Source: Certhia americana (lineage: Eukaryota > Chordata > Aves > Passeriformes > Certhiidae). From it: a DNA stretch of 64,000 nucleotides. Position 1 is the stretch's first letter, and every line of letters starts with the position of its first letter. This document shows positions 15,388 through 29,200 of the stretch, piece by piece. The stretch covers positions 10,493,455 to 10,557,454 of the forward strand of contig CM031866.1 in the NCBI GenBank assembly GCA_018697195.1, written 5' to 3'. Under the pieces are notes generated by a model. It saw nothing but the letters and a program-made list of their open reading frames with translations. It was not told the DNA's origin and ran no database searches. Position numbers and translations under genes: made by a program.

Positions 15388-15527
15388 CAAAATCACAGAA
15401 TATTCTGAGTGGGAGGGGTTCCACAAGGATCATTGAGTCCAACTCTTAAGTGAATGGCCCTTGCAGGGATTGAATCCATCATCTTGATGCTATCAGCACC
15501 ATGCTCCAATCAACTGAGCTCACATTG
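15388..15527 (-). repeat. tRNA-Ile-derived SINE with CR1-type tail (TguSINE1-like)
   Basis: Read on the minus strand, the head (15527 to about 15451) follows a tRNA-Ile gene. There is an A-box-like 'gagctcagttg', then 'gagcatggtgctgatagc' over the anticodon arm, a B-box-like 'ggattcaatcc', and a closing 'gggcca'. The remaining part (about 15450-15388) is a CR1 3' end: 'gttggactcaatgatccttg', then a cytosine-rich stretch, then 'cagaatattctgtgatttt' at the end. A tRNA head joined to a CR1 tail is the structure of the passerine TguSINE1 family, which is mobilised by CR1 machinery. Both pol III boxes carry substitutions, so this copy is probably silent. The family name is from memory of its described structure; the two-part structure itself is seen in the sequence. 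Confidence 0.8.
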
Positions 15528-18500
15528 AAACCTGAGGAATAAAACCTACCATGGATGGAAAAACTATCCAACTTACAATTTCAGTATCTCTGAGCAGCAG
15601 TTGGAATTCATAATTATTTCAGGTTTGGTAGGTTTTGGCGTTTTTGAGAGCATATTTCCAGCACATGCTGAAAATTATCTAAAATTAAAAAATAATAAAA
15701 CTCTATTGTTCCATTAAGAATGATTTCAAAGCAGATATTTCAAATACTCCATGTTTCTTCCTTATTAGCAACATTAAGGCATCTAACACAAAAACAAATA
15801 TATGTCCATGGTCTGCTACAGAAATACTGGCCAAGTCATTAGAGTCTCCTTTATCCATATTTCATCTAAGGGAAGACAAAAGCTGAAATAAAATTCCATT
15901 TCTGACTGAGATGTGTTGCATAGCAATCTTTATTCACTTCTACTCTCCGAGTTCCTGAATTAGCCATATCCCACTGCAAAAATTGATCGTTAGCTTTGAA
16001 TGCAGTCCCTTCAATGTGTACATCCCTGTGTGTGCAGAGACATGATTCTGAGTACAAAGCCTTATGTAATCTCGTTAGGACAACGTTTCCAGGCAGCCCT
16101 TTAAGAGCTCCCCATTGTACACAGCTGTACCTGAGGACAGGAAGCAAAGTAAAAGCATATCCATTTTGCTAGGGAAAATGTTGCACTTCTACCGTGTAGA
16201 CACAGTGGGGTTACTATAACATTATGAAAAAGAGTGCAAAATTGATTTACTACTTACTTTGTATTCTGAACACTGGTAGATATTATTATATTAGGAACTT
16301 AAAGGGAAAGTTTATTCCTTAAGTAGGTGATAACTGGGAATGGGGCTGGGGGACTGAGCAATCTTTTATTTCAAATTAACAGAAATAAAGTATCAGAGGG
16401 AAATCTTCCTACGCTACATTTATAGTCCCCATATTAAAAAATATTAATGTAAGATAACCCATCTGTAATTAAAGTGAAGACATCTCATATATGATACAGC
16501 TTAACTGCCTTCTCAAAATCCCCAGCCTTGACATTTCAAGTGCAGGGAACTGACATGAATTTAATACTCTAGGATCTTTTCCTTTTGAGGAGTGTAGAGG
16601 GTATTATACTGTATTTTTTGACTTTCCAAATCTCCTACAAGTTTACTTAGGCAAATACTTCGTGAGTTAACAGCACTTCACTACACTGTGTGGCTATTTC
16701 CACAAAGATACACTTCTATTGATCAAACTCATAAAAGTGTTTGTTGATTGCCTCCATCTGCCAGACACATGCCTGATTCATGTCAGAGCCCAATAGAAAG
16801 CAATTTCTAGGCAGCAATTAATTAGACATGTTAAATATAAATTAAATAAATCATAAAACTCACAGCATTGAGTAAGGATATTTGAATAATACACTTCTCT
16901 TGTTTGAGCCAGTGAGCTGAGCTCCTGGGACTTTTAGGGCACAAACGTGGCACTAATCCCTCAAAGCATCATCTTATGGTGGTGACACAATCCAGATGCT
17001 CAAGCAGAAGCAGAATCAACATGAATGTGAATAATTTAATGGGAATTGCACTGGGCAGGGATACATCCCTCTGCAGTACGCAATGCAGGCCTTGCACAAA
17101 ACAGGCCTAAGAGCTGAGCATCACTCTTCAGCTTTAAACACTCCTTGCCCTGGGGCTCTTCTTAGTGTTTCATTTCTCAGTATCAATAAACATTAGAGAA
17201 ATAGCATGCTGAACAAGAACAGAACTGTGGTTTTGCATGCCAAAACAGTAGTTGAAATCATAAATACATTTTGTTAAGATCATCTATTCCAGGGCTTCCT
17301 TAAATGGTTTATAGATTACTATAGAGAAAAAAAAAATTATGACATCAGTAGAGGAATGTAAAATTTGACCTTCAGCTAGACAATGATTGGCATTGACTGC
17401 AATTCTTCATGAGATTTCACAAAATCAACATGCTGATGCATGCGGGGAGAGTACATAATCAGTTGCTCTTGATCACAGACAATTTTGCCTGAGAAAAAAA
17501 TCCAGCACTAGCTTTCAAGAATGGAAGGTCTGTGACAATTGCTTCTGGAAACTAAAGTGATGGAGAAAATAGCAAAGTTGGAAAATTATGCTATTTGAAC
17601 AAAATAATACAGTCACACAAGGTTTATATAAGCTTCAGACTGAGAAGACATTATTGACTTAATCCAGTGGTTATGGGTGTTTGTTGCTAATTTGTGCAAT
17701 AGATTTATCATCTTTGACTTCTATCAATGTATCAGACAGATCCAGTCCCTTCCCTACCAATTCTTTGTTTCGTTTAGCAGTTCTTGGGGACCATACAAAT
17801 ATGTAAGAGCTAAAGAATAAGATCAGGATCAGCATTTCGAAAGCTTTCCATTCCTATACTAAATTTTGTAACTAGATTAAACGTGGAACTCATCTGAGCC
17901 AAGGTTCAATACAAATTGTTGACAAATTTAGAAGAAGCTGTATAAATCAAAATCATTTCCCTCAGTAACAATATATTCTTTATAAAATGCTTGATATGAA
18001 AAAAGGGAAAGTGGAAAATGTCACCCTCACCACCCTGCAATGTGTTAGATTTGTAGAAGAGTTGATCAGGTCATCAAAAACTGCAAAGAGTAGCTGTTCA
18101 CAGAATAGTTAATCCAAAAAGAAAGGCAACAGTCAGTTCAAATTCAAAGAGGCTTTTTCTTCCTCTGGTCAATAAACAGGGGTTGTCAATCAAAACTCTT
18201 TCACATTGATAAGAGTTTCAACGTCCAACTTCCTGCTCTGATCATATATATATACATATGTGCATTTTAAGAACGGTGTCCCTATTTCCTCTCTAGTACA
18301 AAAGAAATAGAATTTGCTTAATGTTAAAAGGACTCCTAACCAAACAATCCTTCTTAGAGAATTCAAAAGTACAGAAGTCAACAGAAATTGTCACTTTAGT
18401 AACTCTCAGCTTATACTTCAGTAAAAACCTAATTACCTGTTTCCCAGCCTATATGTGCAATACATTCATATTCTCCAAGTGCAACTCCAAAGAGAGCAGA

Positions 18501-21500
18501 TGTAACTGTATGGCAAAATGGTAAAACAGTTTGAATAAGAATTTCTGTACTGAATGTGTAAACAGAAGCAACCTAGAAAACAGTAAAATTGTGCGCCTTT
18601 GCAAGAAAAAACATTCTTTCTTGGTTATGCACACATATCTAGGGAAGGAGGGCATTTCAGCTGGCCCCTTTTCAAATTATTCATTGTTGCACACACAAAT
18701 TTTTAGTTCTATAAAAGGTCAGTTTTCTTCTGATTCCACAACACTTTCTTGTGGAGTAAAGAAGAGGACCATGAATATGCAGACGCACACCCCTGTAACA
18801 CTTCAGTCACTGTGCATTAATGTGTGTTCTCTGTATATTTCAAAGTCAAACAAATAATACCTGTCATGAACATGAATTTCTAATATCTTCTATATTTCAT
18901 TTTAAACGAAATGTCAAAATGATGGAAAATATTTTCAAGAAAGTTGCAAAGGGCAGTGTCTAGTAAGAAGCTGCAGTATGTAATTCTGCACTAGTGCAAA
19001 ACATCATTAAAGGGACACTGCCGCAAATTGAATCAGATTTTTTTAAATCACTATTTTACTTACCTTTGTCAAGCCTTACACAAACATTTCTGAGAACAGA
19101 AATCTGTTTGTTATCCTGATTTGTCATTCTTCAATTACAATGGCCAGCTAGATTTCCCTACAGCTGAGAAAATGGATGCCAGCATATTATTTTTCCTTTG
19201 TTATGCAGTATCATGTTGACATAATATTTACAAAACCCACTGAGCTGGAAGGCAAGTTTGGATGGGTGGTGTTTGCAAAAGATTGATTTTTCTGGCTCTG
19301 TCACCTGGCACGCATAAAAATGCTTTTATACATTTATTCACCAATATTGGTTCAGCTGATTAAGCACCAAGGAAGTCTTAATCAGTTTATGTGGATATTC
19401 CAGTCTTGCATTCAAAACCTAAGCTGCCTTTTACACCGACAAGCCAGGCCCAGCAGTTCTCCTCAGCTCATTGACATCTTTCTCCTGTCCCTGGCAATCT
19501 CACCTTCCCCAGAGCACTTAGGTTGCATTTTCTGTAATCACTCCACACCCATATGTTTCCTCTTTCAGCTCACACACAGCACACTGTGCTCTGCCAGGGG
19601 ATCCTTGTTAACCCACTGAGTTCATCTTTCATAGATTAGCTGTGTACATAAAAAGAGAAGTAGTCATTAAGGCAAGCGATATAATTTTATCATCAGCCAA
19701 GGAATGTAGGAGAGTGGGGTTTGGTGGTTTTCCTGGGGGTAGGGTATTGGCTTTTTAGTGTTGGCACAGTCTTAATTTCTTTCACCATTGTTATTTCAGA
19801 CTTGTGATCCATCCAAACACAGTTCACAGAGATGAAAAGATAAATCTTAGCAAAAAGAGAAAGCATTGATTTTCAGGCAGCAAATGAATCTCTAATGTCC
19901 ATACTACCTTCACTGTGATCTCTAGCAGATAAATTATTAATGAAAGTGTATGAACATCATTTTGTTGTGATTAGATTTCACTTAAATTTTAATTTAAAAA
20001 AAGTCACAGGGGATTGAAGAAGCAGTCACATAAGATAAGCGAGTCAGTCAAAGTTTTATTTTTCATGTTTGTGTGCTGGGATTATCTGGAATCTTATCAT
20101 TCATGCAGCAAATTACCAAGAACTACATTAAAAATGTGTATAGCCATTTTCATTTTTAAAAGATTCAAGACTATAAATAATTAAATGGGTGAGACATCTG
20201 TTATTTATGAGCTGAAATGACAGTTTTAATTTAGTTCTTCATTTAGCTGAGCCTGACATATTGAGACTGAGTAAGAGAAAACAGGAAATATTTTTAAATG
20301 ACATCTCTCAGAGTTTAGAACTTCCAAGAGTGCAAATCACACACCTGAATTTTTTGTTTGCTATGTTTTCCTTCCAGACCTATAAGAAAACACTCTTCAT
20401 TTTTGACCTAGCATTGCATATCCATGAGGATTCTGATGACAAGGTAGAGCAACACAGTGGCTCCACAAAATAAATCAGCCATATTACTTCTCTGTAAACA
20501 TTCAGGAGACAAATTGTTTATTTAACACATGGATACCAGTCAGACACATTGCTCAAACTACAACACTGTTATGAAGCAGATATTTCCCATACTTTCCCCC
20601 TTTATTTCTCTCTACTACCATACTAGTAGAACATTTATTGTTGTGAATCAAAATATTCCCTGTGAGAAAACAGAGGCCTCAGAAAAGTCCAGAGCTGGTT
20701 GTGTCAGATAAAAATAAAAGGTACCCATCTCTCCCCTTGCAAATTTTGTTTTGGGAAGGAAAGGTTGAGTTGTTCTAAAACTATTGCTTTTTTCTCTCTT
20801 TTATTGTTTGTTTTTGATTTTATTTTAAATGCTTACATACCATGAAATTATTCTTTAAGAACAGACCTTTAATGATTCTTCCCTCATCATTGATTGTTGA
20901 AACTACTATCTCATATGTCTGCTAACTTTGAAAGACAAAGGAATGGGCACAAATTATAAATTAACTATTCAAAGGATTTTAACAGGCTTCAGTGAACAAA
21001 AAAAAGAACCAAAAAAAAGGAAAAAAGGCCAAATTATTAGAATGTAAAAGCAATACAGTTTTTTTAGTAAAAAAGAATTTTTTTTTTTGTGATTGCAACT
21101 ATTTTTGCATACTCCAGCTTCAAACAAGCCACACAGCCCCCAAAGTGAAAGGACCCAGAAATCAGAAATCTGAAAGTAAATAAACTGAAAATAGATGCAA
21201 TTATTTGTATAACTCTATCATTAAAATTAACTTCAGATCTAGTTTAACTGGGAAATTACTTTCCCCATTCTCTAGCTGAGAAAAGTAGATTCACAGCTTG
21301 ATGGTACCACAGGGGTAGGGAGGTGGGGTGGTGTGTGAAATTCCACTGAGACAGAAGCTGTCCAACAGAGAGGAATGTCATGACTCTTCTCAAACTGAGC
21401 AGAATGAGCTCTGGGCTTCCTGGGACAGCCTGGGACAGAAGGGACAGAACTGCATTTCAGAGGTGTTGGACATAAACTGTTTCCACTGAAATCCATGGGA

Positions 21501-23097
21501 GTAATTACTGCTCTGAGAGAAAGGGTCAATGACACAAGTTGAATGACAGAGGATGAGGGGAAAAAAAATGGAAAAAAAAGGTCTAAGTCTGGAGACTTGT
21601 AATAACAAGCTATCTATTATTAGATCAGTCATGAGAGGTTGGAAAGGAGAATATTCTAGCTGATCTCATAAAAGGCTTTATCTGTCCCTATGAATATTGC
21701 AATTCTTAAATCCTAGGCCATCACTGACATAACATTTCCAACATGTCTAGAACCTGCAGTAACTTTCTTTTGATATTTTATTGTTTCACAGAGAAACAAC
21801 TGCATATTCAGAATCTCAGGGTAGTATAACCCTCCCAATGTTACATAACTGTATTGGTTTTTTTTGGTGAATCAGATAGAAACCCAAAGCCTCAAGGTTT
21901 TGTTTCTTCACCTGCTACAATGCAAGGAAAAAGGCATTTCAAAAACCTGTATATTTTACATCTTATCTCTTAAACAAGAAAAGGCAAAACAAAGTAATAC
22001 TGACATTTCATTCCTGCAGAAGAAAGTAAGAGTCTTTCTCAGCATCTTTTCTTATTCCTCATTGGTCATTTCCCATTTATTTACTAGGATAAAACTGAAA
22101 AGTATTGGGGTTTTTTTCACATACAGACAGAAAAGAAAAAGAAAAAACACGCACAGCAAAAATGAGGAGGGGAAGGAATCCATTCTCTTTCCACTGGAAG
22201 ATCAGCTTGTCTATTAAGAAAATATCACAACAAATTTTCACATAACATAAAAACAATTACCTTACTCTCCCCTCCTCCACATGTAGCAGTTGAGATATGT
22301 ATTAAAAGGGAATCAGCAAGAAGGTAGCAGGTGTTGAGGAGCATTCAGGCCAAAGACACCTGCTGTAGATGTCAAGAAAATTGAGAGAAATTAGGGACAT
22401 CTAAGAGGACAAACACAGGTGAAAGCTTGAAAAGTCACAGGGTGCCAGGTGAAAAAATAAACAGTGCTAATCAGACAGATGAAATTAAAGGCTTGTAGAT
22501 AAGCACTGCTGAGATGCCCACCCCATGAGTATAATCATTTGTAGCCACAGAAATAGACTTCAGAATTGCAGCCTGATGTAAGTATCATCATATACATCCT
22601 GTAAGCTCTATGAGGTGATTTCAAATCCAATTTTTTTCTTTATTTTTTTAAGAGGAAATTAATATATGTTCTGAAAAAATGAATAAAACATAAGAAAATA
22701 AGCAGGACTGCACAAAATAACCTGTTACCATTTATGAGCATCTGAAAATCAAATGTCAAGTCGGTGGCTTTGAGTGATGAGAGAAACACCTGCTCCAATG
22801 CCAGCAAGGGGCAGCTATTTCAGCTGTAGAGCTGTGGACTCTGATCTGCAGAAATGTACTGCATCTAGAAAACACTTTCTGTTTACGTGTACTTGAAATG
22901 GGGATTTTTTTGAAGGTCATACATTAATATAGTAAAATGTTACTTTTGTGAGTCAAATTTTATCAGGAAAGCCTGATAGGAAGAGAAGGAATCATGTATG
23001 AAACTGCCAATAGCATCACCTCTCATAGTTCTGAAGCAAAAGAAGAAACACATGCAAACTGAACCAAGAGAATTGTCATTTATATGAGCCTCAAAGC
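15528..23097. other. Noncoding AT-rich DNA, no gene recognised
   Basis: No coding exon, RNA gene or transposon was recognised. Open frames are at most 117 codons and look like chance. A short alternating AT run lies near 18245-18257. The stretch 20990-21085 is rich in A and then T homopolymers. Confidence 0.55.
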
Positions 23098-23464
23098 CTA
23101 GCAGTGACAAGAGACTGGCTCTCTTTCAAACAAGAAGGGGACCAACACCACACTTGTTTTCTGTGGGCAGGGCCCGGTGTTTGTCTGTAACATTGGACAG
23201 GTCCATGGAGGCACTGAGATGTGCCTTGCCAAACACCCATTGGCCTTTGTGTCCCTCAGGGCTGCAGCAGCAGCAGACTTTTCCGAGGGAGGCAAAGTCC
23301 TGCTCCCTCTGGAGCCCCAGCTGAGGCTGTGCTCAGCCAGTACTGCCTGGGCCACTTGGCAGATTTTCCCAACCACTCTGGGACAATACACTGCTGCTAC
23401 TGAGGAAAGGACACAGAGGGAATATTTGCTGTCACTTACCAGCCCAAGGACAGTAACTAATTAA
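23098..23464. other. GC-richer patch open in several frames, function unknown
   Basis: This stretch is visibly richer in G and C than its surroundings. It stays open for 97 codons on the minus strand (23098-23391) and for 95 and 60 codons in two plus-strand frames. Overlapping open frames on both strands are what high GC content alone tends to give, because stop codons are AT-rich. None of the translations resembles a family I know. It may be the remnant of an old retroposon or an exon-like or conserved element. Confidence 0.3.
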
Positions 23465-25384
23465 AAGAGTTTTTAGGGCACTGAAAATCAAACGCAGGAC
23501 CATGGTCAGATTAGTAAGAAAAATAAGAAGATCGCAACTGACCATGACATCAAACAATGAAAGAGGCAGACAGGCGCTGAAAAGAGGAAAGATCTGTTCT
23601 GCAAACAGGTCCAACATTCATGATCTGAAGGAGGCATCTCAGTTTATCACCATCTGGAGCAAGATACATATCCTATGTTGCAGAGATTCACATAGGTTCT
23701 TTCACTCTCGTCAATACCAGGCCACTTCTGCAGAAAAACTTTTGGGCACCACAGAAAACATTGTCAGATTTATAAGCAGGTGTATTTGTTGTACAGGTAT
23801 ACATTGTATATTAAAAGCATCAAAAAATGTTCAAGATGAACTAAAAGTTTTAAAGTTCACAGAAAGCTCACTTTCTTAAAAACACCCAACACCTACAATA
23901 ATGTAAAGTTCAAGGATTCTGTAGTTGTATTATGGGTAAAGTAACTAGAACAACCTACAGAATACCTATTATCTACAGATTAGTGCTACAAAATGAGTTC
24001 ATCAAAACTTGCCAACTTTTCTTCCCCACCAAAAGAAGACAGAACTGAATAATTTTCCAAACTAAAGTCTGGGAAAAAAAAGTCACTTCCAAAATAAACT
24101 CAAAGCTTAATATGAATTATAATCTTTCAGGAAAATAAAAAAAAAAAACAAGTGTTTTCCAAAAAAATAGAATATTATGAGCTAATACAAAGGTTTTGAA
24201 GGCAGCTTTGCCTCTAGTTCAGTTTCTATTTTCTCAAATGTCAAAATGCCAGATTCTTTCATTACAGATACAAATGTGAGATCGTGATTTTAATTACAGG
24301 ATGTTGCAGTGAGTGCTAAGATCTGGATATCAGAAAAAAAAGTTAAATAAAATTTCAAAATACAATAGCTTGTCTTTCTCAGAAAATGTCAGCAAAAGGA
24401 CATAATGTATCCCACTGCAACATCCCATGTGTATCTTATGCTGTACCTATACTACTGACATGTCAAGAAATCATGGAAAACATAATGTATATGATCTCCT
24501 GTCCCAGTAATACTAACTTAGTAGGATACCTTGAAAAAAATAAATCGATATACACCTGAATGCCTTTCTAATCCACCCATACAATAGAAAAAATGTTTTT
24601 CCCATTCCATAACAATGTTTTTTAAATGGAGGAAAGCAACTTGACAGGATTTTAGGTTAGTTTATTTTTTAATTTTTATGATAGAAAGAAAGAAAATCCA
24701 ACTATAAGCTTTGCATGTGTAAAACCTGCTTCACCTCAGTTTAAGAAAATAATTAACTATTTCCAAGTGACTGTGTGTTAAACAAAAGTGATAGAAATTT
24801 TCTGTTCTCCTCCCACTTGCATAATAACTGACTGCATTTAATTGAAACCTTCTTTAAAACTTTTGAGCTGAGACTAATGATGGCAGTTTTGAGACAGCAG
24901 AGCTTTTTAAAATGTAGTTGATGGGATAAAAAGAGGGCTTTAATAAAAGACTGTTTGCAACATTAGCTAGGGTGTTTACTGGTGCAGAAACACCAGAAAT
25001 TATCAACATACATCTTTGCTCAGGTAGGCTGCAGAAAATATTTATGTCGCAAAAAAGGAAATTCTTCACTGGATTTCCACAAGTACAAGGAATACTATCC
25101 CAAAAGCTTAGTGTGAAAGGGAAAAAAACTTTGTTCTCTAAAAGCCACTCTCTTGAGTTCCCTGAAGCAGAGAAAAATGCTTGTAGATGTACAACAAAAG
25201 TCAAGGGCAAATCTCAAACAACTTAGAACTGTGTTAGCATTTCTCATGTGAGTTGTCCCAGGCGTTGTTCATGCACGAAATAAAGGGTTTGTTGAGCACA
25301 GTAACAAGAAGTGATACTTCATTATAGGGTACCAGAAACAAAAATTTCTATATCATTCAGATATTTGCAGTCATATCTGAGGTT

Positions 25385-25400
25385 AAAAAAAAAAAAAAAA
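25385..25400. repeat. Poly(A) tract, 16 bp
   Basis: Uninterrupted run of 16 A followed by 'caaccaac'. No retroposon body was recognised to its left. Confidence 0.85.
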
Positions 25401-26202
25401 CAACCAACAGATATTTGATGGAGAGAACACCTATCTCTGAAATAATTCAGTAGTCTCTATGTAAAGGTAAAAGGTACTGAAAATTAAGAAATTGTAACAT
25501 GTCCCAGTGCATATAATATACTGTTTGCAGGAGATGGAGGGCTAAATGCAGTAAAGAGCTTAAGCTCAGAAGCCACATTTTAACTTAGCACATAACCCTG
25601 TAATAGTCTTTCTGTTTAATGTTTCCATGCCCAGTATCAGGGCACGTGGTCCATGCATCTGCTGCCTGCCTGCCTAGAAGCCTTCCGAAACACAGAAATT
25701 AGGCATCCCTTTGTCTCAGAAAGCCACCAAGTGAGCAAATTGAGGATGTTAGAGCTCTTCTTCTGTGAAGGCTTCATGACATCATTACAAGTGTAATCTC
25801 AGTGTCATGTTCCTCCTGCACAGCACAGCACAGGCTGACACTGGCAAACCTGAGTGTGGCATCTTTAGCTGGGCTCCCAAAGTGGCCCAGGGAAGCCCGA
25901 GCATGAGCTCTATTGCCAGGTGGAGAACACAGAGACACCTGCCAGAAGAGAAACTTTAACACACAATCAGCCTTCATTGACACTCTGCAGGGAATGATGT
26001 GCATTTCAGAAACATCAAAAATGGCACCAAACAAAAATTGGCATTTTCCCCAATTTTCCTACACCCAGCTTCTTACACCGATTCTGTTTCATTTTAAATA
26101 AAAGTCTTCCTGCCTTTGAATATATGAAGCATAAATAACTGTATAAGAAATTAATAAAAATACTCAGGCCTTCCTTATTTTTAGAAAATACTTAATAGAA
26201 AT

Positions 26203-26280
26203 TTTAAAAGAAAAAAAAAAAAAAGAAGCACCAAAACAAACCAACAACCACATCAAAAAAAACCCAAAAACCCCAAAACC
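26203..26280. repeat. A/C-rich low-complexity stretch
   Basis: A poly(A) run (26211-26224) passes into a stretch made almost only of A and C, including 'aaaaaaaacccaaaaacccc'. It looks like a decayed A-rich simple repeat, possibly an old retroposon tail. Confidence 0.6.
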
Positions 26281-29200
26281 TACAACTGCTTTACTGTCTA
26301 CAAATAAACCACGCAAAGAAAATACCTGTTATTGTCAAGCTCCTTCCCTTGGATTTCTAGCACTAAAAATACACCTTAGAGGTACATTTCCATAGTGCAA
26401 TGATGCTTATTCACCTATTAAGTTAATCAGTGGTATTTGTTCCCTCTGGATATGGTTTTGAAAAATTCTTTTAACCCAAGCTTTCTTTTCAGGATTGCAG
26501 TCAAGACTAGAGGCAAAACAAAATTAACTCTAATTGTACTTGATGTACCAAGTTGCATGACTCAGCACTTCAGATACTAAAAATTCATCCCTGGAAAAGC
26601 ACAAAGCACTCCAAAATGCCTGACAAGACCTGCTTTTCTTACTTGACAAGCTGAGTCTGAAAAAACTCTTAATGGATTCATAGCAGTGAGGACAGGCAGT
26701 TAAGGATACATTTGTATGGGAGCTGATCCAAGCAGCACTTCTACAGAGTCCCAGCCTGCATGAGAACATCAGCACAGTGCTGCACTCAGGGTAACAGGTC
26801 CTGCTAAGCTCTGCAAGATGCATCACACCTGCACAGCTCCCCACTGCAAGAGAAACCTGCTTCACACAGTCCAGAGATATTTATCTAGCTTGACTAACAG
26901 GTATAAAAAAGCTATCCAAAAGTGTTGCATCCCAGGTCTCACAGGGTATGGTAAACTACTGCACCCTCTGGAATTTCGGTCATAATGCCCTTTTGGTTCT
27001 GGCACACATGACCATAGAAAGAGCACTTTGGTTCCTTAGGTGATGGATACTCAGAACAATGTAGGGAAAACTGTACCTGCAGTTGCCCACTACAACTATG
27101 GATTATTTAGCATTCATTATATGCAGCTGGCAACAGACTGGTTTGGGAAATTTCAGGGAAAGCCCCTACAATGTCAGCCCTTCACTCTATCCAGATAATA
27201 AAGTCTTTAATGCTAATCAGCTGAGGTTTGCTTTGTATTTATACATTATTTTGCACATTCAATTCCTGACTTCATTTAAACTCTCCATGCTACTGCAAAA
27301 AATAAGGACCAGTAATAACAACTAAAGACACAGCAACTTTGAAAAAGTTTTTTAAAAAAAGTAAATCTTGAAGACATTTAATCTTCCCTGCTTATAAAGA
27401 AAAACAAAAGAAAAATCCCTCATCATAAGACTGCTGGTTTCATCTTGTGACTAACCAGGGAAAGGGAGTGGAAAGGATGTGCATGCTATGATTCTTTAAA
27501 AAACATGATCCAGGTCATAAAACTGCCTGGCCAGATATGGGAATATACTGCACTCCATAACTCCAAGGAGCAGCTGCCCACATTTAAAATCTTCAAGTAA
27601 CACAAGTATGTACAACAATTGAAATTCTGGAGCAAAATTCCCCCCATGTCTGAGTGTCCATGATACGTGAAAAGAAACAGCAAAGCATTTCCACAGAGAG
27701 GCTGAACTCCAGGCTGCACAGGTCAGCCTGCTCCAGTCCTGAGTTCTGTGACCTTACACAGCTGCTGTGGTATGGATAACTGCAAATCATTACACCTTAA
27801 TAGAGCTCTAACGGAAGGACCAGCTCCCTGCTTTGCTCCATGCCTCTCTGGAGAGAGCGAACTGACACCTGATAGAATGGTAATCAATACATACCTGACA
27901 CAAGCAATGTACATAAATTATAGATGAAGGATCATTTAAATACATTCAAACAGCACAGTTAGCCCTTCAGATGCACTTTAAATACAGATCTTGTTATATG
28001 AAAATTGGTTTGTGATACATAATTGTACAGGGAACCTTTTTTCAACAAAGGCAGGTCAGTTTACAGGCTTGGGGATGAGCAAAAGACCAGCTGCTTCAGA
28101 GACACAATACCATCAGACTAAGAACACTGCCAGGTATTTCCTGCAGTTCCAGCTCCTTTACATTAACTGCAATTTACCTTAACATGTTGATTGCCTTCAC
28201 CAAAGTGTTTCTTGCTTTGTGATTCTACCCCATTCATTGCCTGCTTCTGTTTCCATGTTTCTGCTCTTTCGATCACTTGCATCATGCTAAAGGCACAGCT
28301 AAGTACATTATTCACCTGTTGTCCACCCCTCCATTAGGGTAGATAGGTAGATAGGACCTGATCTAGATAAAGGCACACATAATTTTCATCTTACTTACAT
28401 CACATATGCACCAGAGTAATTCATCCCAGAGCAGTTCCTCCACCACATCTCTCATCTTCAGCAGCATTATGCTGATTTACACTAGTAAGAATCCAGTCTG
28501 TGAACTCTATATAAGCCCAAGAGAAAAATCAAGGCCCCAGGAGATCTGTTCTTTCTGAGATGCCAGTGAGAAATGAACTGAAGCTGTCCATTTTTCATCA
28601 GCAAACTTTATTTTTCATCTTTATTCATCTCTATCACACATTTTTCCTTCACTCATCATTTGTTTCTCTTCTTTAGATGCTCACTTAGGAACCTGAGAAA
28701 GAGCAATACAGTTTGATTCAGAGGTATTCCCCCTCAGATAAACAAGGAGTAGGCACTCACAAAAATAGGAAACTATTTGAGTTCATTTTTCAATAAGTAC
28801 CAAAGTGTAAATTATTACTCCAGAGACAATTCAAGCTAAATCCTGATAGATGCTATTTCAAACACAGATTAGTTTATTTTGTCATATGCAAGGTGTGGAC
28901 AACTTTACATGGTAACTAATGAGCTAGAAAACTGATTTGTACTAATTTAGTCACTAACCAACAGTGTGAGGTTAGTGAGGGAAATTAAAAAAAAAATGTT
29001 TCTCAATATCTTTTAACTTATCTGAAATATCTTTCCTTCTATTCCATGGTATATAATATAGTCACAGCTTGTGCAAAGAAACTGCAGAAAGAGGCTGTTG
29101 CAGAGGTAATCCAGCACACTAAGGAGAGAAAAACTAGCAAAAGTAACAGATACAGAAAGTTTTGCACCAGCAAACATATTTTTGCCGCTGAGATCACGCC

